A stretch of DNA of 64,000 nt from an uncultured Acetatifactor sp. (GCA_910583845.1 CAJUAB010000011.1:1-64000); one strand, 5' to 3'; positions 8,751-17,507 are shown, numbered from the stretch's first letter. A program made the numbers and translations. Notes: a model not told the origin generated them from the sequence alone.

Positions 8751-8846
8751 GACAACAGAATCGGGATTCTGTTGTTCAAGCCAACAACAGAGTCCTGATT
8801 CTGTTGTTCAAGCCAGCAACAGAGTTCTGATTCTGTTGCTCAGGTC
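8751..8846. repeat. Three tandem 32-bp palindromic repeats
   Basis: Three copies with a period of 32 bases lie at 8751-8782, 8783-8814 and 8815-8846. Each copy is itself a hairpin built on CAACAGA and TCTGTTG and ends in TCAAGCC or a variant. The last copy ends 16 bases before the next start codon, so the array forms the leader of the acetyltransferase gene. The core closely matches the ackA terminator hairpin at 53708-53747. Confidence 0.85.
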
Positions 8847-8862
8847 AGGAGGAAATGACAAT

Positions 8863-9390
8863 ATGGAGAAATTGCGGCTTTTGCGTCCTGCGCCACAATA
8901 CGCCCGGGAACTGGCCGACTTCCGCAGGGAATTGCTGGAGGCCGGGGATGCGGATTCCTTTGCGGGGTGCAGCAGGCTTGAGCAGTATGAGGATATGGAA
9001 GAATGGATGGAGATGGTCTGGCGGCAGGAGCAGGAGGCCGAGCCCGGGAAAGTGCCCTCCCATGTGTATCTGGCCGTCCGGCAGCAGGATGGACGGCTGG
9101 TGGGGATCATCGATCTGCGGCATCATATTGATCATCCCGTGCTGGGACTGTGGGGCGGACATATCGGATATAGTGTGCGGCCCGGCGAGCGGGGCCGGGG
9201 CTATGCCCGGGAGATGCTACGGCTGAATCTGGAAAAGTGCAGGGAGCGGGGGCTTGAGAAAGTTCTGGTGACCTGCAGCCGCGGCAACCTTGCCAGTGAG
9301 CGGACAATCCTGGCATGCGGCGGCGTGTTCGAAAGAGAAGTGCGTGTGGACGGAGAGTGGATCAGGCGGTACTGGATTACCGTAGGATAG
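8863..9390 (+). CDS. GNAT family N-acetyltransferase
   Basis: A 175-residue GNAT. After an N-terminal helix-rich region, GRLVGIIDLRHHID leads to the conserved GGHIGYSVRPGERGRGYAR block (about residues 105-125), which holds the acetyl-CoA loop, then the strand VLVTCSRGN and the terminal CGGVFE. This layout is that of the RimJ/YjaB-like predicted acetyltransferases that are common in Firmicutes. ATG 8863 is chosen because AGGAGGAAATGACAAT sits before it and the homology begins there; the upstream open frame runs through the palindromic repeats. It is followed 14 bases later by a Nudix gene and is probably cotranscribed with it. Confidence 0.83.
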   Translation: MEKLRLLRPAPQYARELADFRRELLEAGDADSFAGCSRLEQYEDMEEWMEMVWRQEQEAEPGKVPSHVYLAVRQQDGRLVGIIDLRHHIDHPVLGLWGGHIGYSVRPGERGRGYAREMLRLNLEKCRERGLEKVLVTCSRGNLASERTILACGGVFEREVRVDGEWIRRYWITVG

Positions 9391-9404
9391 AGCAGGGGGC
9401 GGCG

Positions 9405-9896
9405 ATGGAAGGAAAACTGAGAAACATGGTGTCTCTGTATCTGACGGTGGGGGAGAGAATGCTGCTGCTGTACCGCATCGGTTCAAGAGTTGTTAAATCT
9501 CCTGTCTGGTGTGGGATCGGCGGCCATTTTGAGAAAGATGAGTTAAACGACGCCAGGGCTGCGCTGCTGCGGGAGGTATACGAGGAGATTGGCCTGGAAG
9601 AGAGGGATCTGGAAGACTTGCGGCTGCGGTATATCACGCTGCGGCGGGTAGATGGAGAAATCCGATTGAATTACTATTTTTTTGCCACATTGGCCGAAGG
9701 GGTAAACGTGACGGATACCTGTAATGAGGGTATCCTGGAGTGGGTGCCGCTGCCGGAGGTCTGTGGGAGGGACATGCCCTACACGGCGGGGTATGTGGTC
9801 AGGCATTATCTGGAGACCGGGCGGTACGAGGATAAGCTGTACTGTGGCGCGGCGGTCAGAGAGGGAGTGCGTTTTACAGAGCTGGAGGTTTTCTAA
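9405..9896 (+). CDS. Nudix (MutT-like) hydrolase
   Basis: The 163-residue product has a Nudix box from about residue 40 to 62: G-x5-E-x7-R-E-x2-E-E-x-G, read in GGHFEKDELNDARAALLREV followed by YEEIG. Nudix enzymes hydrolyse nucleoside diphosphates linked to another group, often 8-oxo-dGTP or nucleotide sugars; the substrate cannot be read. The C-terminal part (EWVPLPEVCG, MPYTAGYVVRHYLETG) resembles the 8-oxo-dGTP diphosphatase branch. ATG 9405 follows a GGGGGCGGCG patch and matches the domain start. It lies 14 bases after an acetyltransferase gene. Confidence 0.87.
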   Translation: MEGKLRNMVSLYLTVGERMLLLYRIGSRVVKSPVWCGIGGHFEKDELNDARAALLREVYEEIGLEERDLEDLRLRYITLRRVDGEIRLNYYFFATLAEGVNVTDTCNEGILEWVPLPEVCGRDMPYTAGYVVRHYLETGRYEDKLYCGAAVREGVRFTELEVF

Positions 9897-9949
9897 GCCA
9901 GACTCTGCCACAATGATTATGACAATATGGAAAGCAGGAGGAGAAAAAA

Positions 9950-11755
9950 ATGGCGGAAGAATTAAAGAGCAGGAAAGAGATACCGGAGGAGCTGACCTGG
10001 GATTTATCCCATATCTATGCCACGGAGGAAGATATGTTCCGGGACGCGGAGAAGATGGAGCAGATGGCCGGAGAGATTGTGGAAAAATATAGGGGACATC
10101 TGGACACGCCGGAGCGCATAGAGGCCTGTGTTACAGCCTACAGGCAGGTGTATGAGCTGATGATGCTCACGGGCAGTTATTGCGACCTGGCGGTGAGCGT
10201 GGACTATTATGACAATTACAATCAGGAAAGAAACGGTAAAATCAGCCGTCTGATCGCGAGATTACAGAGCAGTCTGAGTTTTGTCAAAAGTGAGATCATG
10301 GAGCAGGAGGAGGCGGTGATCCGAAAGGCCATGGAGGACAGCCAGGGCAATCGGCATTTTCTGCAGAATATCCTGCGGGATAAGCCCCACAGGCTGCACC
10401 CGGAGGCGGAGCGGGTGGTTTCCGCCCTGAGCCAGAGCATCTACGGCACCCCCTATGAGGTCTATAATATCGCCAAGCTGGCGGATATGAAGTTTGATCC
10501 CTTTGTGGTGGAGGGGAAGGAGTATCCCCTGGGATATACCCTTTTTGAGGATGACTATGAGTATGAGCCGGACACCCTTGTGCGCCGGGCGGCCTTTGAC
10601 GCTTTTTCCCGAAAGATCAGGGAGTATGAGAATGTGACGGCCACCGCCTACAATGCCAATGTGCAGACGGAAAAAATCCTTGCCACTCTGCGGGGCTTTG
10701 ACTCGGTATATGACTATCTGCTCTTTGATCAGAAAGTCAGCCGGGAGCTCTATGACCGCCAGATCAATCTGATCACGGAAAAGCTGGCTCCCCATATGCG
10801 CAGGTACGCAAAGCTGATCCAGAAGGTGCATGGGCTGGACAAGATGACCTTCGCGGATTTAAAGCTCCCCGTGGACCCGGACTATGCCCCGTCGGTAACC
10901 ATTGAAGGTTCCAGAGAGTATATCGAGAAGGGACTTTCCATTCTGGGGGAGGACTATGTGCGGATGGTGCATACGGCCTATGAGGAGCGCTGGGTGGATT
11001 TTGCCCAGAACAAGGGAAAATCCACCGGTGGTTTCTGTGCAAGCCCTTACGGAAAAAATTCCTTTATCCTGCTGACCTGGAACAACAAGATGTCGGATGT
11101 GTTTACGCTGGCCCACGAGCTGGGACATGCGGGGCATTTCAGGTCCTGCAACGCCAGCCAGTCCATCTTCGACACGGAGGTGTCCACGTATTTTGTGGAG
11201 GCTCCCTCTACCATGAATGAGCTGCTGATGGCCCATTACCTGCTGAATACCAGCCAGGATACGCGTTTCCGGCGCTGGGTGCTGACCTGCATGATCGGCA
11301 ATACGTATTATCACAATTTCGTGACCCACCTTATGGAGGCGGCTTACCAGAGGGAAGTGTATAAGCTGGTGGACGCGGGGGGCAGCGTACAGGCCCAGGG
11401 GCTGAGCGATATAATGCGGGATACCTTGCAGAAATTCTGGGGAGACGCGGTGGAGATCAACCCGGGGGCGGAGCTGACCTGGATGCGCCAGCCTCATTAT
11501 TATATGGGACTGTATTCCTACACCTACAGCGCCGGGCTCACCATCGCCACGCAGATGTGTAAGCGCATCGAGAACGAGGGAGAGCAGGCCATTGAAGACT
11601 GGAAAAAAGTGCTCGCCGCGGGAAGCACCTTAACGCCCGTGGAACTGGCGGCGCTGGCAGGCATAGACATCACCACCGATGCTCCGCTTCTGGATACCAT
11701 CGAGACTATTGGAGGCATGATTGACGAGATCTGCCGGCTTACGGAGGAACTGTGA
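9950..11755 (+). CDS. pepF: Oligoendopeptidase F, M3 family
   Basis: This 601-residue protein has full PepF length and the HELGH zinc motif at about residues 389-393, with the third ligand Glu expected in the EAPSTMNELL segment about 26 residues later. The N-terminal helical domain and the GKSTGGFCASP and MRQPHYYMGLYSYTYSAGL segments are typical of the family. No signal peptide is present, so it acts in the cytosol, cutting short peptides of roughly 7-17 residues. AGGAGGAGAAAAAA gives a strong ribosome site. Its stop codon overlaps the start of the GH43 gene, so the two are probably cotranslated, although no shared role is known. Confidence 0.93.
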   Translation: MAEELKSRKEIPEELTWDLSHIYATEEDMFRDAEKMEQMAGEIVEKYRGHLDTPERIEACVTAYRQVYELMMLTGSYCDLAVSVDYYDNYNQERNGKISRLIARLQSSLSFVKSEIMEQEEAVIRKAMEDSQGNRHFLQNILRDKPHRLHPEAERVVSALSQSIYGTPYEVYNIAKLADMKFDPFVVEGKEYPLGYTLFEDDYEYEPDTLVRRAAFDAFSRKIREYENVTATAYNANVQTEKILATLRGFDSVYDYLLFDQKVSRELYDRQINLITEKLAPHMRRYAKLIQKVHGLDKMTFADLKLPVDPDYAPSVTIEGSREYIEKGLSILGEDYVRMVHTAYEERWVDFAQNKGKSTGGFCASPYGKNSFILLTWNNKMSDVFTLAHELGHAGHFRSCNASQSIFDTEVSTYFVEAPSTMNELLMAHYLLNTSQDTRFRRWVLTCMIGNTYYHNFVTHLMEAAYQREVYKLVDAGGSVQAQGLSDIMRDTLQKFWGDAVEINPGAELTWMRQPHYYMGLYSYTYSAGLTIATQMCKRIENEGEQAIEDWKKVLAAGSTLTPVELAALAGIDITTDAPLLDTIETIGGMIDEICRLTEEL

Positions 11756-13281
11756 TGATCAATCCTATTACCCGGCTGGATTATCCTGATCCGGATGTGA
11801 TCCGAGTGGGAGATACCTATTATCTTGTGAGTACCACCATGCATTTTATGCCGGGATGCGAGATCCTGCGCTCTTACGACCTGTGCCATTGGGAGCATGC
11901 GGCTTTTGTCTATGACAGGCTGGACAGTACGCCCGCTCAGAGGCTGGAGGGGGAGGAGAATATATACGGAAAGGGCATGTGGGCGGCATCTATTCGCTAT
12001 CACAAAGGCGTATACTATATATGCTTTGTGGCCAATGACACGCATAAGACCTATCTGTATACGGCCAGCCGTGTGGAAGGTCCCTGGGAGAAGCATTATG
12101 TGGAGGGATTCTACCACGATTGCTCCCTTTTGTTTGACGATGATGACAGGGTGTATATTGCCTATGGGAATAAAAATATTTATATCACGGAACTGAAAAG
12201 CGATCTGAGCGGTCCCGTCCAGGGGGGACTTCACAGGCTGGCGGTCAGCGATGAGGGGCATCCCAGCCTGGGATATGAGGGAACCCATTTTTACAAGATC
12301 AACGGAAAATACTATCTGTTTTTTATTCACTCCCGTAGAGACTGCTGGAAGAGAGTGGAGGCCTGCTTTGTGGCGGATTCTCTGACCGGGGAGTTTACCG
12401 GCGGCGATGTGCTGGATGATGACAGGGGATACTGCGGCCAGGGAGTCGCCCAGGGGGGAATCGTGGATACGCCCGAGGGAAAATGGTATGCCATGTTGTT
12501 TCAGGACAGCGGGGCCGTGGGGCGGATTCCCGTTCTGGTGCCGGTGTCCTGGGAAAACGATTATCCGGTGTTCGGGGAAGCGGGCAGAGTGCCCGCGCAG
12601 TTTGCTGTTGCGAGCACACGTCAGGAGCATGTTTACAATCCCCTGGTGGAGAGCGATGATTTTAAAGGGGCATTCAAATCATGCTGGCAGTTCAATCATG
12701 AGCCGGATCTGGCGCTGGTGGAACAGGACAGGGAAAAAGGAATCTGGCGGGTGCGGACAGACAAGGTTTGCGGTAATCTGACCCAGGCCAGGAACATGAT
12801 TACCCAGAGAATGCGCTATCCCGGGTGCGCAGGGGAGGTCACCGTGGACGGAAGCGGTCTGCGGGAGGGAGATTATGCCGGGATCTGCGCGTTGCAGGGA
12901 TGTTATGGATTTGTCGGGATTACCAGAAGAGAGGGACGGCTGTATCTGACGGTGCGCGCGGTGGCAGGACAGGAGGGCGCTGTAAAGCCTCTGGATGCAG
13001 AAGAGCGGTCCGAGCGGGAACAGGCGGCGGTACCTCTGGAGGGAAATGCCGTGCGATTGAAGTTGGAGGCGGATTTCACGGAGATGCGGGATATGGCTGC
13101 CTTCTATTACCGAAAGGCGGACGCGGGGGAGGAAGAACCCTGGACCGAAATCGGAACCGGCCATAAACTGTACTTCAAGCTGGATCATTTCACGGGCTGC
13201 AGGTTTGGGCTGGTGATGTATTCCACAAGGGAGCCCGGCGGCCAGGCGGAGTTCGGAAATTTTGTTTATCGGGAGAGATGA
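11755..13281 (+). CDS. Glycoside hydrolase family 43 (probable beta-xylosidase/arabinosidase)
   Basis: The 508-residue enzyme has an N-terminal five-bladed propeller and a C-terminal jelly-roll of about 190 residues, as in GH43 beta-xylosidases. Residues 9-14 (DYPDPD) hold the general base; the segment YHDCSLLFDDDD carries the pKa-modulating Asp; GYEGTHFYK (about residue 175) supplies the acid Glu. No signal peptide is seen, so it acts inside the cell on imported oligosaccharides. ATG 11755 shares one base with the pepF stop (TGATG) and has GGAGG seven bases upstream; GTG 11752 is possible in the same frame. Exact specificity between xylosidase and arabinofuranosidase is not readable. Confidence 0.88.
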   Translation: MINPITRLDYPDPDVIRVGDTYYLVSTTMHFMPGCEILRSYDLCHWEHAAFVYDRLDSTPAQRLEGEENIYGKGMWAASIRYHKGVYYICFVANDTHKTYLYTASRVEGPWEKHYVEGFYHDCSLLFDDDDRVYIAYGNKNIYITELKSDLSGPVQGGLHRLAVSDEGHPSLGYEGTHFYKINGKYYLFFIHSRRDCWKRVEACFVADSLTGEFTGGDVLDDDRGYCGQGVAQGGIVDTPEGKWYAMLFQDSGAVGRIPVLVPVSWENDYPVFGEAGRVPAQFAVASTRQEHVYNPLVESDDFKGAFKSCWQFNHEPDLALVEQDREKGIWRVRTDKVCGNLTQARNMITQRMRYPGCAGEVTVDGSGLREGDYAGICALQGCYGFVGITRREGRLYLTVRAVAGQEGAVKPLDAEERSEREQAAVPLEGNAVRLKLEADFTEMRDMAAFYYRKADAGEEEPWTEIGTGHKLYFKLDHFTGCRFGLVMYSTREPGGQAEFGNFVYRER

Positions 13282-13365
13282 CGTTTGCCGGTGGTCCCTG
13301 TGTGAGATTGGATTCCCGACACCGGGGACCGGAGGCGGAATATCCGGCGCGGAAAGGAGCAGCGG

Positions 13366-13995
13366 ATGGATATTGAGAGAATTAATTCCTACTCGGACCG
13401 GCGGTTTGCCCCGGAGGTGCTGCGGCAGCATGGGGCCTTTGTGGTGGATGGGAAGTACCCCTGCGGCTTTCAGATTGTGAATGAGCATTCAGCGCTGGTG
13501 TATTATCATGATTACACGGATCTGGATGAGATTTTGGAGACATTCCGGTTTTATACAGGCCATATCAGCCGATTTTACAGGCCTGACGGCGAGCTGCTGA
13601 AAGAGTATGAGGATGTGGAATTGTTTGATTTGCCGCTGGAGCGGATTCAGCCTTCCCAGTTCTATGTGGACCGGGAGAAGCTGGAGGCGGTGGGGAGCTT
13701 CATACAGAGACCGGAGGATATTGTCATTCCGGTGATGGAATACCAGGGGCGTTATGTGTCGGAGGACGGGCATACCCGCCTGTGGCTGGCCTGCAAGAGG
13801 GGGTATGGGCAAGTCCGGGCATTTCTGGAAAAAGACGCGGGGGGCTATCTGACGGATTTTGTGCGGGAGGCCCAAAGCAGGGGCATATATCACGTGGAGG
13901 ATATGGAGGAACTGGCACACCCGGAGTATGAGGTGAAGTGGAACCGATTCTGTGAGGACTATTTTTCGGATACGCGGCAGGTGCCTTCTGCGTGA
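13366..13995 (+). CDS. Unknown protein with ParB/sulfiredoxin-like motif
   Basis: A 209-residue protein I cannot name. Residues about 125-150 read VIPVMEYQGRYVSEDGHTRL followed by WLACKRGY, which resembles the D-G-x-H-R-L-x-A core of the ParB/Srx nucleotide-binding fold, where a short strand and the G-H-x-R turn bind phosphate. The N-terminal 110 residues have no recognisable motif. There is no signal peptide or membrane helix. AAAGGAG precedes ATG 13366. It lies between GH43 and an acetyltransferase; the 46-base gap to the latter suggests cotranscription. The ParB-like reading is an inference from one motif. Confidence 0.6.
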   Translation: MDIERINSYSDRRFAPEVLRQHGAFVVDGKYPCGFQIVNEHSALVYYHDYTDLDEILETFRFYTGHISRFYRPDGELLKEYEDVELFDLPLERIQPSQFYVDREKLEAVGSFIQRPEDIVIPVMEYQGRYVSEDGHTRLWLACKRGYGQVRAFLEKDAGGYLTDFVREAQSRGIYHVEDMEELAHPEYEVKWNRFCEDYFSDTRQVPSA

Positions 13996-14041
13996 AGTCC
14001 TGTCTGTCAAGGGCCGGAGACCGGTACAGGAGGAACTTGCG

Positions 14042-14512
14042 GTGAGGGAGCATGAGATAGAGTATCGTATCGCGACGGGGGAGGATATGGAGCTTCTGAT
14101 GAGCAGCAGGCTGGAGATGCTGCGGGAGGTAAACGATTTACCTCAGGGGTATGTCTTTGACAGGCTGCTGGTGGAGGAGAGCCGGGCGTATTTTGCCGAA
14201 GGGAGGCAGACCACCGTTCTGGCCCTGGAGGAGAGAACGGTAGTTGGCTGCGCGACGCTGTGTTATATCGGGGTGATGCCCACTTTTTCCCATCCTACGG
14301 GAAAGAGGGCGCATCTGATGAACGTGTATACAAAGAAGGCATACCGCAGACAGGGCATTGCCGCCCGGATGGCGGAGCTGCTGATCCAGGAGGCCAGGGA
14401 CAGGGGGGTCACGGAGATCAGTCTGGATGCTACCCTGTCGGGACGTCCGCTGTATGAGAAGCTGGGGTTTGCGCCTTCCGCGGAATGCATGGTGCTCTGT
14501 ATCGGTGAATAA
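14042..14512 (+). CDS. GNAT family N-acetyltransferase (GTG start)
   Basis: A 156-residue GNAT with EIEYRIATGEDMELLMSSR at the N-terminus, a central VVGCATLCYIG strand, LMNVYTKKAYRRQGIAARM as acetyl-CoA loop (about residues 95-113) and RPLYEKLGF at the end. The start is taken as GTG 14042, which follows AGGAGG at 14028-14033 by eight bases and begins just before the domain; the open frame reaches back to 13952 into the previous gene without a ribosome site. The substrate is unknown. Confidence 0.8.
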   Translation: MREHEIEYRIATGEDMELLMSSRLEMLREVNDLPQGYVFDRLLVEESRAYFAEGRQTTVLALEERTVVGCATLCYIGVMPTFSHPTGKRAHLMNVYTKKAYRRQGIAARMAELLIQEARDRGVTEISLDATLSGRPLYEKLGFAPSAECMVLCIGE

Positions 14513-14635
14513 GTGACCGCCGGGCCTGTTTTTGCCTGTCTGTTGTGGACTGGAGAGCAAAGGATGCGTCAGGGGGGCGAGAGAGACCCGCTACAGCCGG
14601 AGGCGGATCACGGATATGAAGTGGGGGAAAGAACG

Positions 14636-15472
14636 ATGAAGAGACCGGATATGATTCTGTTTGACTATGGGCAGACGCTGGTAAACGAGACTCCCTTTGA
14701 CGGAGTGAGGGGAACGGAGGCAGTACTGCGATACTGTACGGAGAACAAGTATCACCTGACGGCAGAGCAGATTCAAAGGGAGGCTAATGCCATCAACAGC
14801 GAACTGGGCAGGTTTGATCCGGCCAGGCGGCATCTGTTTCAGGTGGAAGCGCCCAATTATATGTTTACAGCCTATCTGTATGAGTCCCTGGGGATTAAGC
14901 TGTCCCTGACCAGCGGGCAGGTGGATCAAATATTCTGGGATGCCGCCTCCCCGGGCAGACCCACGGAAGGATGTCCGGAGTTCCTGGCATATCTTGCGGC
15001 GCAGGGGATTCGCACCGGGGTGATCAGCAACATCAGTTATTGCGGACAGGTGGTGGAGCAGCGGATCAGGGGGCTCTTTCCCGGGCATCCGTTCGAGTTT
15101 GTCCTGGCCACCAGCGAGTATATGTTCCGCAAGCCCAACAGGCGTATTTTCTGGCTTGCGCTGGAGAAAGCGGGACTGAGGCAGGCCTGGATGACGGGAG
15201 AGGATGCAGGGAAGAGGCAGACCTGGACAACGGGAGAGGACGCAGGGCAGGGGCATAATCCGGATACCGGGAAGCAGTTGGATTCCGGTATCCGGAATGT
15301 CTGGTATATCGGAGATCAATACGAGTGTGATATCGTTGGCGCCGCCGGAGCGGGACTGTTCCCGATATGGTATACCGGAGCCATGGATTTACCTTATGAG
15401 TCTCATGAAGGGGTTATGACCGTGAGTCACTGGAAAGAAGTACGGGCGCTTCTGGAAGCCTGTGAGGCGTGA
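14636..15472 (+). CDS. HAD-superfamily hydrolase with repeat-bearing insert
   Basis: A 278-residue HAD protein. Motif I is FDYGQTL near residue 9, which keeps the nucleophile Asp but has Gly where many phosphatases have the second Asp; motif II is VISNIS; the Lys lies in FRKPNRRIF; motif IV is GDQYECD. The cap domain lies between motifs I and II. Between motif III and motif IV is an extra hydrophilic stretch of about 38 residues that contains two 12-residue repeats (RQAWMTGEDAGK and RQTWTTGEDAGQ). ATG 14636 follows GTGGGGGAAAGAACG. The reaction is unknown; dephosphorylation or dehalogenation are both possible. Confidence 0.82.
   Translation: MKRPDMILFDYGQTLVNETPFDGVRGTEAVLRYCTENKYHLTAEQIQREANAINSELGRFDPARRHLFQVEAPNYMFTAYLYESLGIKLSLTSGQVDQIFWDAASPGRPTEGCPEFLAYLAAQGIRTGVISNISYCGQVVEQRIRGLFPGHPFEFVLATSEYMFRKPNRRIFWLALEKAGLRQAWMTGEDAGKRQTWTTGEDAGQGHNPDTGKQLDSGIRNVWYIGDQYECDIVGAAGAGLFPIWYTGAMDLPYESHEGVMTVSHWKEVRALLEACEA
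15178..15249 (+). repeat. Two in-frame 36-bp tandem repeats inside the HAD gene
   Basis: Copies at 15178-15213 and 15214-15249 match at about 31 of 36 positions. Both are in frame and encode 12-residue units within a surface insert just before HAD motif IV. A third degenerate unit may follow. Confidence 0.8.
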
Positions 15473-15529
15473 GGGCCGACTGACCGTCCGGTATCATCGG
15501 GAATCTGGCAGAGAAACGTTTAATAGATC

Positions 15530-15558
15530 TTGACAAAAGCGTCCGTAGCGGATATAAT
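15530..15558 (+). promoter_or_regulatory. Consensus sigma-A promoter upstream of the ASCH gene
   Basis: TTGACA (15530-15535) and TATAAT (15553-15558) are both perfect consensus and separated by 17 bases. Transcription would start near 15565, about 64 bases before the ASCH start. It is the best promoter by sequence in the window and may drive the whole run of small genes from 15.6 to about 18.6 kb. Confidence 0.85.
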
Positions 15559-15628
15559 GACACAAAAGAGAACATGCGTTCTATACTACCAGATGGGGCT
15601 TTCTTATTCATCAGAACAGGAGGATGGG

Positions 15629-16093
15629 ATGACTGCGGAAGATCTGTGGAAGGAATATGCCCGGAAAGCGGGAATAACACATATGGAATATGAGGCTTGG
15701 GCTTTTGGGGACGCGGCGGATGAATTGGCGGCGCTGACAGCCAGAGGAATAAAGACCGCTACATCTTCGGCTTTCCCGTTGTATGAGGCGGAGAGAGAGC
15801 CGCTTCCTGAGGCAGGGGAATACAGTGTGATCCTGGACAGCCGGGAGCAGGCTGTCTGCGTGATCAGGACGGAAAGAGTCTGTCTGACTCCTTTCCGGGA
15901 AGTCGGTGAGGAACATGCCCGGCGGGAGGGGGAGGGAGACAGGAGTCTGGTATACTGGCGGGAAGTGCATGAACGGTTTTTCCGGCAGGAAATGGAAGAG
16001 GCCGGTATGCGGTTTGACTGGGATATGCCGGTGGTGTGTGAAGAGTTTACATGTGTATATGTATCCCCGGACGCACGGGAAGAACTTACATGA
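15629..16093 (+). CDS. ASCH-domain protein
   Basis: The 154-residue protein matches the ASCH family of YtfG-like size: an N-terminal FGDAADELAALTARGIKTAT segment (about residues 25-45), the EAGEYSVILDSREQAVCVIR strand pair and C-terminal WDMPVVCEEFTCVY. ASCH domains are PUA-like and are thought to bind RNA or act as amidohydrolases on modified nucleosides; YqfB of E. coli is such an amidohydrolase. AGGAGG at 15618-15623 supports ATG 15629. Its consensus promoter is the strongest nearby, so it heads the transcript. Confidence 0.82.
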   Translation: MTAEDLWKEYARKAGITHMEYEAWAFGDAADELAALTARGIKTATSSAFPLYEAEREPLPEAGEYSVILDSREQAVCVIRTERVCLTPFREVGEEHARREGEGDRSLVYWREVHERFFRQEMEEAGMRFDWDMPVVCEEFTCVYVSPDAREELT

Positions 16094-16172
16094 GGAGATA
16101 ACCGAAGGAAAAAGTCCTTCTGGTGGAGGTGCGTCGCCATCGCGCAGCGATTATATTAGGAGGAAATGCAGT

Positions 16173-16880
16173 GTGAGTGATATAGTAGAGAAGATCCGGA
16201 CGCAGTTGTGGGCTATGCAGGACACGGAATATAAGGATTTTCATGCGAAGCTGATACCGACAGTGGATTCCGGGGCAATCATCGGAGTGCGCACTCCCCA
16301 GCTGCGTAAATATGCCAGAAAACTTGCAAAAGATCCGCAGATAGAAGATTTTTTGACACAATTGCCCCATCGGTATTATGATGAGAACAATGTTCATGCC
16401 TTTGTGGTGGAGCAAATGAAGGATTATAAAGAATGTCTGGCACAGATTCAACGTTTTCTGCCCTATGTCGATAACTGGGCTACCTGTGATATGATGGCCC
16501 CCAAGGTATTCGGTCAGCATAAGGCGGAATTACTGACACCGATCCGAAGCTGGATCACTTCGGAAGAAACCTATACCATACGCTACGGCATAGGAATGCT
16601 GATGCGTTTTTATCTGGATGAGGATTTTGTGCCGGATTATCTGCGGTGGGTGGCGGAGGTGTCCTCCCGGGAGTATTATGTGAATATGATGCGTGCGTGG
16701 TTTTTTGCCACGGCGCTTGCAAAGCAGTACGACAGAACGGTTCCTTTTTTTGAGGAGAAGCGTCTGGATGACTGGACCCACAACAAGGCTGTTCAGAAAG
16801 CCTGTGAGAGTCTGCGGATCACGGCACAGCAGAAGAAGTATCTAAGAGGTCTGAAGGTGCGGACAGCCAGGAAGGCATAA
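16173..16880 (+). CDS. AlkD-like DNA alkylation repair protein
   Basis: A 235-residue all-helical HEAT-repeat protein of the DNA alkylation repair family. Visible family features are GVRTPQLRKYARKL near residue 35, the central VDNWATCDMMAPK (about residues 100-112), REYYVNMMRAWFFATALAK and the C-terminal TWTHNKAVQKACES-type segment (here DDWTHNKAVQKACES). AlkD enzymes remove N3- and N7-alkylpurines without base flipping. Start is GTG 16173, nine bases after AGGAGG (16158-16163); no ATG fits. The gap 16094-16172 after the ASCH gene holds only a weak hairpin. Confidence 0.87.
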   Translation: MSDIVEKIRTQLWAMQDTEYKDFHAKLIPTVDSGAIIGVRTPQLRKYARKLAKDPQIEDFLTQLPHRYYDENNVHAFVVEQMKDYKECLAQIQRFLPYVDNWATCDMMAPKVFGQHKAELLTPIRSWITSEETYTIRYGIGMLMRFYLDEDFVPDYLRWVAEVSSREYYVNMMRAWFFATALAKQYDRTVPFFEEKRLDDWTHNKAVQKACESLRITAQQKKYLRGLKVRTARKA

Positions 16881-16930
16881 GATTATGGGCCAGGGAGAGC
16901 AGATCCGGCCTGAATCCGTGGGGGTATGTT

Positions 16931-17479
16931 ATGGCATTTTTTGAAGAGCAATCTGTAGTAATAGAGGGAAGGGAATATGTTCTGCGCAGCGCGCGCAGGG
17001 AGGATGCCTCCCGGCTTGTGGCGTATCTCAGACAGACTGCGAAAGAGACACCCTACCTGCTTCGGGAGCCGGAGGAAGTGACGCTTTCCGTGGAGCAGGA
17101 GGAGAGATTTATACAGGAAAAGGAAGAGAATAAGAGGGAGTTGATGCTGCTTTGCTTTGACGGACAAAATCATGTGGGGAATTGTTCCGTCATGGCGGCG
17201 GGCGGCATGGCCCGGTGGGCGCACAGGTGTGAAGTGGCCATTGCCCTTTATCAGAAATACTGCGGCAGGGGAATCGGAAGGAAGATGATGGAGACTGCGC
17301 TGGAGGCGGCCAGGCGGATGGGATACGAGCAGGCGGAGCTGGATGTGGTATCCGCCAATCAGGCCGCGCTGCGTCTCTATGAAAAACTGGGATTTAAGCG
17401 GTATGGCGTATTTCCTCATAACATGAAGTACAGAGACGGAAGTTATGCGGATTGTATTTGGATGATGAAGGAGCTTTAA
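16931..17479 (+). CDS. GNAT family N-acetyltransferase
   Basis: A 182-residue GNAT with a long N-terminal region, the CSVMAAGGMARWAHRCEVAI entry to the core and ALYQKYCGRGIGRKMMETAL as acetyl-CoA loop (about residues 117-136), then NQAALRLYEKLGFKRYGVFP. The last block is typical of RimI/PhnO-like and putrescine-type acetyltransferases. The ribosome site is only a GGGGG run about five bases from ATG 16931. It sits 50 bases after the AlkD-like gene and 28 before the YdeI gene. Confidence 0.85.
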   Translation: MAFFEEQSVVIEGREYVLRSARREDASRLVAYLRQTAKETPYLLREPEEVTLSVEQEERFIQEKEENKRELMLLCFDGQNHVGNCSVMAAGGMARWAHRCEVAIALYQKYCGRGIGRKMMETALEAARRMGYEQAELDVVSANQAALRLYEKLGFKRYGVFPHNMKYRDGSYADCIWMMKEL

Positions 17480-17507
17480 AACGGATGTATGTAAGGAGAG
17501 AATTGCC

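Noticed and set aside
8559..8798. 79-codon plus-strand ORF after the chemoreceptor
   Set aside because: It overlaps the end of the receptor gene and then reads through a terminator-like hairpin and the 32-base repeats; no ribosome site.
8751..8846. CRISPR array
   Set aside because: The three units follow each other directly with no spacers and no cas genes occur in the window.
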